From NCBI GenBank assembly GCA_041675885.1, contig JBAYSY010000006.1, forward strand, positions 1 through 64,000: DNA of 64,000 bases, written 5' to 3'. The DNA comes from JBAYSY01 sp041675885. GTDB taxonomy: Bacteria; Pseudomonadota; Alphaproteobacteria; Rhodobacterales; Rhodobacteraceae. Shown here piece after piece: positions 35,687-42,310 of the stretch; positions within the stretch are counted from its first letter, which is position 1; the number at the start of each line of letters is the position of its first letter. The notes under the pieces are model-generated. The model was not told where the DNA came from and did no database searches. It was given only the letters and a program-made list of their open reading frames with translations. A program made the position numbers and the translations under genes.

Positions 35687-35879
35687 GGTGAAATCCTTGC
35701 AATCCGGCCACAGGCAAGGCCGGGTCAATACCCCCCCGGTCTTGCGGTGTGGCTGACCGGACCGTCCATATCTGGCCATGGTAACTTCTATGGGGCCGGA
35801 CGGCAACGGGTGGTGTTGCGGTTTTACACCAATGGGCGGGAAAGCGGCGGGCGGGTGGCGCATCCGGGCAAGGGGTGGC

Positions 35880-35955
35880 GGTGCGCTGAAGCGCACCCTA
35901 CGGCAATGCCATGACCGGCCGTGCGCCGCCCCGTAGGGTGCGCTTCAGCGCACCC
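35880..35955 (+). repeat. Family B inverted repeat, copy B2
   Basis: Starts GGTGCGCTGAAGCGCACCC then TACGGCA and ends GTAGGGTGCGCTTCAG then CGCACC, with centre ATGCCATGACCGGCC. Arms are nearly identical to copy B1 and in the same orientation. It lies between the 5' end of ntrY and the 3' end of ntrC, where a hairpin could separate the ntrBC and ntrYX transcripts. Confidence 0.75.
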
Positions 35956-35968
35956 CCACCATCACCCC

Positions 35969-37333
35969 TCACACCAGCTTGCGCCGCCGGGTGACGCTTA
36001 TGTCCAGATCGGTGATCTTCTTGCGCAACGTGTTGCGGTTGATCCCCAGGAGGTCGGCGCAACGGGCCTGGTTGCCGCCGGTCGCATCCAGCGCGATCTC
36101 GATCAGGGGCACCTCGATCTCGCGCAGGATCCGCATGTAGAGGCCGGGCGGCGGCAGTTGCCCGCCGTGCAGGTCGAAATAGCGTTGCAGGTGCCGCGCC
36201 ACCGAGGCCGACAGTTTCTCGCCCTCCATGCCGCCGCGCAGCGGCCCGGCCGCGGGCTGGCTGCCCAGAACCGCCCCGACCTCGGCGCGGGCGATCTCTT
36301 CCCCGGTGCCGGTCACCAGCAGGCGGCGCACCGTGTTTTCCAGCTGCCGGACATTGCCGGGCCAGGAATAAAGCCGCAGCAGTTCCCGCGCCTCGGGGGA
36401 AAACCTGCGCGCGGGCGCCCCGTCACGCGCGCCGCCGGCAAGGAAATGTTCGGCCAGCAGGGGGATATCCTCGACCCGCTCGCGCAGGGGCGGCACGGCG
36501 ATGGAGACCCCGCCCAGCCGGTAGAACAGATCCTGCCGGAAGGTCCCGTCGCCGGTCCGCGCGGCCGGATCGCCCTGGCTGGTGGCCATGATCCGGGGCG
36601 CGGTCTCGTCCAGGGCGTCCAGCATCCGCACGATCCGCCCCTGCGCTTCGGGATCGCAGTCGCCCACCTCGTCGAACAGCAATGACCCGCCACGGGCACG
36701 GGCCAGGAGCGCCGAAGGCCCGTCCGCGTCCTTCAGGTCGTCGGCGCGGGCCACGACGAAGGGCAATGTCCGGCGGTCGGAAAAATCGTGGATCGCCCGG
36801 GCGATCAGCGACTTGCCGGTGCCGGATTCGCCGGTGATCAGCACCGGAATGCCGGTGTTCATCACCCGCGCCACCAGCCGGTAGAGCGCCTGCATCGCCG
36901 GTGTCCGCCCCACCAGCGGCAGATCGTCGCCGGGCGCGCGCGGCGCAGCGGCGGGGGCGGGCACGCGGCGCTTGCGTTCCAGCGCGCGGGCGGCGCGTTT
37001 CATCAGGTCGGGCAGGTCGAAGGGCTTGGGCAGGTAGTCGTAGGCGTCGCGCTCGGCCGCCTGGATCGCGGTCATGATGGTGTTCTGCGCCGAGATCACG
37101 ATCACCGGCAGGCCGGGCCGCGCCTTGCCGATCTTCGGCAGCGTCTCCAGCCCGTTGCCGTCGGGCATGATCACGTCCGAGATCACCAGATCGCCCTTGC
37201 CCTCCTCGACCCAGCGCATCAGCGTCGTGAGCGACGCGGTGGCATGGACCTTGCACCCCGCCCGGGTCAGCGCCTGCGTCAGCACGGTGCGGATGGTGCG
37301 GTCGTCGTCGGCGACCAGAACGGTTCCGTCCAT
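35969..37333 (-). CDS. ntrC: Nitrogen-regulation response regulator NtrC (GAFTGA-less)
   Basis: 454 residues. Receiver (VLVADDDRTIRTVLTQAL; phosphoacceptor Asp in DLVISDVIMPDGNG; LPKPFDL). AAA+ domain with Walker A GESGTGKSLIARAIHDF and Walker B GSLLFDEVGDCD. Between them the usual GAFTGA segment is missing (DGPSALLARARGG). R. capsulatus NtrC (NifR1) likewise lacks it and works with the housekeeping sigma factor. Fis-type HTH at the C-terminus (GNQARCADLLGINRNTLRKK). It starts 1 bp after ntrB. Confidence 0.96.
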   Translation of the reverse strand: MDGTVLVADDDRTIRTVLTQALTRAGCKVHATASLTTLMRWVEEGKGDLVISDVIMPDGNGLETLPKIGKARPGLPVIVISAQNTIMTAIQAAERDAYDYLPKPFDLPDLMKRAARALERKRRVPAPAAAPRAPGDDLPLVGRTPAMQALYRLVARVMNTGIPVLITGESGTGKSLIARAIHDFSDRRTLPFVVARADDLKDADGPSALLARARGGSLLFDEVGDCDPEAQGRIVRMLDALDETAPRIMATSQGDPAARTGDGTFRQDLFYRLGGVSIAVPPLRERVEDIPLLAEHFLAGGARDGAPARRFSPEARELLRLYSWPGNVRQLENTVRRLLVTGTGEEIARAEVGAVLGSQPAAGPLRGGMEGEKLSASVARHLQRYFDLHGGQLPPPGLYMRILREIEVPLIEIALDATGGNQARCADLLGINRNTLRKKITDLDISVTRRRKLV

Positions 37334-37334
37334 G

Positions 37335-38453
37335 TCAGTCGGTCTCCCTCATGCTGTCCCCGGCCGGTTCTTCGGCCTGCCCCCGCGCCACCGGAAGCGA
37401 GATGCGGAACACCGTCCGCCCCGGCACCGAATCGAGCGCGATCCAGCCGCCGTGGGCCGAGACGATCCTTGACGCCAGCGCAAGCCCGAGGCCGGTGCCG
37501 TTGGGCCGGGTGCTGACGAAGGGCTCGAACACCTCGTCAGTCAGCGCAGGCGGGATGCCCGGCCCGTCGTCCACGATCTCGATCTGGAGGGGCAGGGCCT
37601 CGCCGCGCCCGTCGGCCCGGCGCAGACGCAACGACAGGTCGTAGAAACTGCGCAGCCGGATCGTGCCGGGTTTTCCGCCCGCCGCCTCGGCCGCGTTCTT
37701 CAGGAGGTTGAGGAACACCTGCAACAACTGGTCGGGATCCGCCAGCGCCGGGGGCAGCGAGGGGTCGTAGTCCTCCAGGATGGTCATCCCGGCGGCGAAG
37801 CCGACCATGGCCGAACGCCGGGCGCGGTCCAGCGCATCGTGGATGTTGACTGCGCGCAATTCGGGCGGGCGCAGGTTGCCGAACTGCTCGACCTGTTCCA
37901 GCAGTTTCACGATCCGCCGCGATTCGGCGACGATCAGGCCGGTCAGTTCCCGGTCCTCGCCCTCAAGCCCCATCAACAGCAGCTGCGCCGCCCCGGTGAT
38001 CCCGGCCAGCGGGTTCTTGATCTCATGCGCCAGCATCTCGGCCATGCCGATGGCCGAGCGCGCGGCGGATTTCCCGCCCTGCGCCCGGCCCAGCCGGTCG
38101 GCGATCTCGCGCGGGGCGATCAGCAGCAGGACGGTTTCCGGCGTATCGGCCAGCGGCGCAAGCTGCACGTTGCACTGTACCGGCGGACGCGGGCCCGAGG
38201 TCACATCCACGTCGTTGATGAAGAGCGCCGACCGGTTGGCGCGCACCCGGGCGAAAGCATCGTCGAGCGGCGCGTCCATGGCCAGCCGGTCGAGCACGGG
38301 CAGGCCAAGCAGCGCGCGGGCCGAGGCATTGAGGAACGCCTCGGCCGCCGGGTTGGCCGCCGCGATCAGGTCCGAGGCATCCACCAGCAGCGCCGGGACC
38401 GGCAGCGAGGCCCAGATCGCGCCGGGGCCGGGCAGGGGGGCGGCGGGACTCAT
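37335..38453 (-). CDS. ntrB: Nitrogen-regulation sensor kinase NtrB
   Basis: 372 residues from the ATG at 38453, overlapping the dusB stop by four bases (ATGA). Cytoplasmic PAS domain (LPVPALLVDASDLIAAANPA), dimerisation/histidine box MLAHEIKNPLAGITGAAQLL, and ATPase motifs (NLLKNAAEAAGG, VDDGPGIPPAL, NGTGLGLALASRIV). It phosphorylates or dephosphorylates NtrC according to nitrogen state through PII. Second gene of dusB-ntrB-ntrC, the order known in R. capsulatus (nifR3-ntrB-ntrC). Confidence 0.96.
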   Translation of the reverse strand: MSPAAPLPGPGAIWASLPVPALLVDASDLIAAANPAAEAFLNASARALLGLPVLDRLAMDAPLDDAFARVRANRSALFINDVDVTSGPRPPVQCNVQLAPLADTPETVLLLIAPREIADRLGRAQGGKSAARSAIGMAEMLAHEIKNPLAGITGAAQLLLMGLEGEDRELTGLIVAESRRIVKLLEQVEQFGNLRPPELRAVNIHDALDRARRSAMVGFAAGMTILEDYDPSLPPALADPDQLLQVFLNLLKNAAEAAGGKPGTIRLRSFYDLSLRLRRADGRGEALPLQIEIVDDGPGIPPALTDEVFEPFVSTRPNGTGLGLALASRIVSAHGGWIALDSVPGRTVFRISLPVARGQAEEPAGDSMRETD

Positions 38454-39445
38454 GCCGCCCGTCTTCGCGCGGGGGCGGGGCTGGCGGAAAGCCCGGCGCG
38501 GATCGCGGCGATGGCCTGCGCGGGGGTGGGGGCGGTGACCACGGCGCGGCGGGCGGGCGCGTCGGCCCCGGCCTCGTCCAGATACCAGCCCAGATGCTTG
38601 CGCGCGACCCGGCCGCCGAGATCGACACCGTAGAAGGACAGCATCGCCTCGTAATGCGCCACCACCAGATCGGCGAGCGTGTCGCCCACGGGCACTTCGG
38701 GCGAGGGGGTGCCGAACAGTTCCGCCGCCACCTGCGCCAAGAGCCACGGCCGCCCCTGCGCGCCCCGGCCGATCATCGCCCCGTCGGCGCCCGAGGCCGC
38801 AAGCGCCGCCCGCGCCGCCTTTGGTCCGGTGATGTCGCCATTGGCGATCACCGGGATCGCGACCGCATCCTTCACCGCGCGGATTGCCGCCCAGTCGGCG
38901 GCGCCCTTGTAGAACTGGCAGCGGGTGCGGCCGTGGATCGTGACCATCGCCACCCCCGCGCCCTCGGCCCGGCGGGCGAGGTCGGCGGCGTTGAGGCTGT
39001 CATCGTCCCAGCCCAGCCGGGTCTTGAGCGTGACCGGAACCGAGACCGCGCCCACGACCGCCTCGATCAGCCGCAACGCATGATCCGGCTCGCGCATCAG
39101 GGCCGAGCCGGACCAGCCGTTCACCACCTTCTTCGCCGGGCAACCCATGTTGATGTCGATGATCCGCGCGCCCTGCGCCTCGCACCAGCGCGCGGCCTCG
39201 GCCATCCAGAACGGATCGCGGCCCGCAAGCTGCACCGAGGTCGCCGCCTCACTGAGGCCCAACTCGGCCCGCGCGCGCGCCAGCGGCCGGCCCTGCACCA
39301 CCTCCTGCGAGGCGACCATCTCGGACACCACCAGCCCGGCGCCGAATCCCGCCACCACGCGACGGAACGGCAGGTCGGTGATCCCCGCCAGCGGGGCGAG
39401 GAACACCGGCGGGGTCAGGGTCCGGTCTGCCAGTCGAACGGTCAA
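38450..39445 (-). CDS. dusB: tRNA-dihydrouridine synthase DusB (NifR3)
   Basis: 331 residues if translation starts at the TTG at 39445, which gives the usual length and has AAGGA at good distance; an ATG about 16 codons upstream is the alternative. FMN enzyme reducing uridine in tRNA. Motifs: FLAPLAGITDLPFRR, IIDINMGCPAKKVVNGWSGS (catalytic Cys), VTIHGRTRCQFYKG and GDITGP. First gene of the ntrBC operon, as in R. capsulatus where it is called nifR3. Confidence 0.93.
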   Translation of the reverse strand: MTVRLADRTLTPPVFLAPLAGITDLPFRRVVAGFGAGLVVSEMVASQEVVQGRPLARARAELGLSEAATSVQLAGRDPFWMAEAARWCEAQGARIIDINMGCPAKKVVNGWSGSALMREPDHALRLIEAVVGAVSVPVTLKTRLGWDDDSLNAADLARRAEGAGVAMVTIHGRTRCQFYKGAADWAAIRAVKDAVAIPVIANGDITGPKAARAALAASGADGAMIGRGAQGRPWLLAQVAAELFGTPSPEVPVGDTLADLVVAHYEAMLSFYGVDLGGRVARKHLGWYLDEAGADAPARRAVVTAPTPAQAIAAIRAGLSASPAPARRRAA

Positions 39446-39547
39446 ATGCCTTGTCCTTTGCGTTTTGGCCCTTGCGCCTTGCGGCAAGACCATGCCCGGC
39501 CCCGGCGGATCGCAAGGCGCCCGCGCCCCGTATATGCCTGCCGGTTG

Positions 39548-39575
39548 GACAATGCCCGTTTTTTGGGCAGTTGTC
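39548..39575. promoter_or_regulatory. Inverted repeat upstream of dusB-ntrB-ntrC
   Basis: GACAA-t-GCCC, then GTTTTTT, then GGGC-ag-TTGTC: a 9-base interrupted palindrome with a T-rich centre, about 100 bp upstream of the dusB start. It could be an operator or a transcript hairpin. It does not look like a sigma-54 promoter (no GG/GC spacing). Confidence 0.4.
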
Positions 39576-39687
39576 GCGGCGCATGATGCGGTCCGCGCCG
39601 TTTCCTGCACCATTTCCCGTGATTGCCTGCCGGGCCGGGCTGGCTGGAGCGTTGATCGGCATACCCGCCCGGAGGCAACGCATTGCA

Positions 39688-39857
39688 ACAGAGGGCAGCG
39701 GACGACCGCCGGGTGGCCGCTGCTACGATTGTGGTCTGGCAGTTTATGGTGCCGAATACCCCCAATGTATGTGCCTGCGGTGACGTCGCAATAGCGGCCG
39801 CCCGATGCGGGCGGTCGGCCGCTGCCCGGCGGCGCGTGCCGCGCCTTGATTCCGGGC
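39688..39857 (-). repeat. Family A repeat, copy A5 (expanded, 170 bp)
   Basis: Outer ends are a normal family A element (ACAGAGGGCAGCGG at one end; GCGCCTTGATTCCGGGC at the other). The second hairpin is split by about 100 bp containing TGGTCTGGCAGTTTATGGTG and TATCC-like sequence. The same core, inverted, occurs in copy A9 (48302-48469). Confidence 0.8.
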
Positions 39858-40024
39858 GAGGGCTACACTCCTGACGGCCCTGCCAACACGCAAGCCGGAC
39901 ACCACCTTCGAAGTGGCGGAAAAACAATGGCCTGACCCGTTTCCGCCGTTCCAACGCAAGCCGAAAGGCTTTAGACAGGCGCGTGATTACTCTGGCCATG
40001 TAACGGGAACAAGACCGGGGCGGG

Positions 40025-41215
40025 ATGCAGACAGCCGCGATCATCGTCGCCGCCGGGCGCGGCAGCCGCATGGGCGGCGAGGTGCCGAAGCAATGGCGGC
40101 TGCTGGCCGGGCAGCCGGTGCTGGCCCATTCGCTGGCCGCGTTCCGTGCCGCCGGGGTCGGGCGTATCCTGCTGGTGCTGCACCCCGACGACATGGACCG
40201 CGCCGCGCCGCTGCTCGGCCCCGGGGTCGAAGCCGTGGCGGGGGGCGAGACCCGCGACGCCTCGGTCCGCGCCGGGCTTCTGGCGGCCGGGGGGGCCGAA
40301 CGGGTGCTGATCCATGACGGCGCCCGGCCGCTGCTGCGGCCCGGACTGATCCTGCGCCTGATCGCCGCGCTCGACGATGCCGACGGCGCCGCCCCGGCAC
40401 TGCCGGTGACCGACGCGCTCTGGCGGGCCGATGGGGGCCGCGTCACCGGGGCCGAACCCCGCGCCGGGCTCTACCGCGCGCAGACCCCGCAGGCGTTCCG
40501 GCTTGACGCGATCCTGTCGGCGCATCTGCACCACAAGGGCGGTGCGGCCGACGATGTGGAAGTGGCCTGCGCCGCCGGGATCGGCGTCGCCGTGACCCCC
40601 GGCGACGAGGAGAACCTCAAGCTCACCTGGCCCGGCGATTTCGACCGGGCGGAACGGATACTGGCCGCGCGCGCAGGCGCGCAAAACATGGCCGCACGCA
40701 CGGGCGCGCGGAACGACAACGAAGGAGGGCCGGCGATGGATATCCGCTGCGGCAACGGGTTCGATGTGCATCGCTTCGGGCCGGGGGATCACGTGACGCT
40801 GTGCGGGGTGGCGGTCCCGTTCGGGCGCGGGCTTGCGGGCCATTCCGACGCCGATGTGGGGATGCACGCGCTGAGCGATGCGATCTACGGCGCGCTGGCC
40901 GAGGGCGATATCGGCAGCCATTTTCCGCCCTCGGACCCGCAATGGAAGGGGGCGGCAAGCCGCGTCTTTCTGGAACACGCGGCAGGGCGGGCGCGGGCGC
41001 GGGGCTTTGCCATCACCCATGTCGATGTCACGCTGATCTGCGAGGCGCCGAAGATCGGCCCGCACGCGGGGGCGATGCGCGCGGCACTGGCCGGGCTGCT
41101 GGGGCTGGAGCCGGGCCGGGTCTCGGTCAAGGCCACCACGTCCGAGCGTCTGGGCTTTACCGGCAGGGGCGAGGGGATCGCCGCCATCGCCACCGCCACC
41201 CTGATCGCGCCATGA
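40025..41215 (+). CDS. ispDF: Bifunctional MEP cytidylyltransferase / MEcPP synthase (IspD-IspF fusion)
   Basis: 396 residues, two enzymes of the non-mevalonate isoprenoid route. The IspD half (to about 225) has AAGRGSRMGGEVPKQW, LIHDGARPLLRP and YRAQTPQAF. The IspF half (from about 238) has FDVHRFGPGDHVTLCGV with the metal ligands, then GHSDADVGMHALSDAIYGAL and GDIGSHFPPSDPQWKG. The fusion is usual in alphaproteobacteria. First gene of an overlapping set with pgpA and the CinA-like gene. Confidence 0.97.
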   Translation: MQTAAIIVAAGRGSRMGGEVPKQWRLLAGQPVLAHSLAAFRAAGVGRILLVLHPDDMDRAAPLLGPGVEAVAGGETRDASVRAGLLAAGGAERVLIHDGARPLLRPGLILRLIAALDDADGAAPALPVTDALWRADGGRVTGAEPRAGLYRAQTPQAFRLDAILSAHLHHKGGAADDVEVACAAGIGVAVTPGDEENLKLTWPGDFDRAERILAARAGAQNMAARTGARNDNEGGPAMDIRCGNGFDVHRFGPGDHVTLCGVAVPFGRGLAGHSDADVGMHALSDAIYGALAEGDIGSHFPPSDPQWKGAASRVFLEHAAGRARARGFAITHVDVTLICEAPKIGPHAGAMRAALAGLLGLEPGRVSVKATTSERLGFTGRGEGIAAIATATLIAP

Positions 41216-41724
41216 GCGCCCGGATGAGCACAAGCCGCGCCGTCGCCACATTCTTCGGCGCGGGCCTCCTGCGCCCGGCGCCGGGCACATGGGGTTCGGC
41301 CGTGGCCGTGGCGCTCGGGCTGCTGATCCACGGGATCGGGCATTTCCCGCTCCTGGCCATGGCGACGCTGGCGGCGGTCGGCTGGGGTTTCTGGGCGGTG
41401 GAGCGCGAACTGGCCGGGCGTGCGGGCGAAGACCCGTCCGAGATCGTGATCGACGAGGTGGCGGGGCAGTGGCTGGCGCTCTGCTTCGCGTCCTTCGGGT
41501 TCTGGATGATGGGGCTCGACAGCTGGCATTTCCCCTGGCCCGGCTGGGTCGCGGCCTTCCTGTTCTTCCGGCTGTTCGACATCTGGAAGCCCTGTCTGGT
41601 GGGTCGGGCCGACCGGCGCGGCGACGCGGCGGGGGTGATGCTGGACGATCTCTGGGCCGGGCTGTTCGCCGGGATCGCGGTGGTCGTGGCGGCGGGCGTA
41701 TCGCACGGGGTGCTGATGGGATGA
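41212..41724 (+). CDS. pgpA: Phosphatidylglycerophosphatase A
   Basis: 170 residues, starting within the ispDF stop (ATGA). Membrane enzyme removing the phosphate from phosphatidylglycerophosphate. Typical pattern: GAGLLRPAPGTWGSAVAV, VIDEVAGQWLAL (catalytic acidic residues), FFRLFDIWKPCLVGRADRR and GVMLDDLWAG. Several membrane segments. Confidence 0.95.
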   Translation: MSARMSTSRAVATFFGAGLLRPAPGTWGSAVAVALGLLIHGIGHFPLLAMATLAAVGWGFWAVERELAGRAGEDPSEIVIDEVAGQWLALCFASFGFWMMGLDSWHFPWPGWVAAFLFFRLFDIWKPCLVGRADRRGDAAGVMLDDLWAGLFAGIAVVVAAGVSHGVLMG

Positions 41725-42194
41725 GCACGGCGCGCGACCTTCTCGCGGCGGCCGGGGCGGCGGGGCTGACCGTCGCCACCGCCGAAAGCTGCACCGGCGG
41801 CGGGGTGGCGGCGGCGATCACCGATATCGCCGGGTCGTCGGCGGTGTTCGAGCGGGGCTTCGTGACCTATTCGAACGCCGCCAAGCAGGAGATGCTGGGG
41901 GTGCGGGCCGGAACCCTCGAAGCCCATGGCGCGGTGTCCGAGGAAGTGGCGCGGGAGATGGCCGAGGGCGCGCTTGCGCGCTCCGGCGCCGGGATTGCGG
42001 TCGCGGTGACCGGCATCGCCGGGCCGGGCGGATCCGGGTTCAAGCCCGAGGGCCGGGTCTGCTTCGCCCTTGCCCGCCGGTGGGCGGCGACGGTAGCGGA
42101 GACGGTGGAGTTCGGTGCCATCGGCCGCGCCGCCGTCCGCGCCGCCAGCGTCGAACACGCGCTGCGGCTGCTGCTGGCGGCGGCAAGGGGATAG
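41721..42194 (+). CDS. pncC: CinA C-terminal-domain nicotinamide-nucleotide amidohydrolase
   Basis: 157 residues, only the C-terminal CinA (PncC) domain. It hydrolyses nicotinamide mononucleotide to nicotinate mononucleotide, an NAD recycling step. Motifs: VATAESCTGGGVAAAITDIAG (nucleophile region), FVTYSNAAKQEMLGV and VTGIAGPGG. Start overlaps the pgpA stop by four bases. Confidence 0.93.
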   Translation: MSTARDLLAAAGAAGLTVATAESCTGGGVAAAITDIAGSSAVFERGFVTYSNAAKQEMLGVRAGTLEAHGAVSEEVAREMAEGALARSGAGIAVAVTGIAGPGGSGFKPEGRVCFALARRWAATVAETVEFGAIGRAAVRAASVEHALRLLLAAARG

Positions 42195-42244
42195 CGGAGG
42201 CGGGGCAGGGCTGTCGGGAGCGCCAACCTTCGCCCCGTGCCATT

Positions 42245-42306
42245 GCCCGGAATCAAGGCGCGCAAGCGCCGCCGGGCAGCGGCCGACCGCGGGCGGCCGC
42301 TGCCCG
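42245..42306 (+). repeat. Family A repeat, copy A6
   Basis: GCCCGGAATCAAGGCGCGCA then AGCGCCGCCGGGC (type I first hairpin), followed by GCAGCGGCCGACCGC and GGGCGGCCGCTGCCC (shortened second hairpin). It ends 4 bp before the valS stop, between the convergent pncC and valS genes, and lacks the CTCTGT end. Confidence 0.8.
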
Positions 42307-42310
42307 CCCC

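Larger units (their letters stand above)
39446..40024. other. Intergenic region between divergent dusB-ntrBC and ispDF operons
   Basis: 579 bp, the longest gene-free stretch in the window. It holds an inverted repeat near dusB (39548-39575), an expanded family A element (39688-39857), and about 170 bp with nothing recognised before ispDF. The dusB-ntrBC promoter should be in the dusB-proximal part. Confidence 0.6.

Noticed and set aside
33402..35779. Two separate genes instead of one frameshifted ntrY
   Set aside because: The two pieces are consecutive parts of one known protein and join within about ten bases. The downstream piece has no plausible start of its own near the junction.
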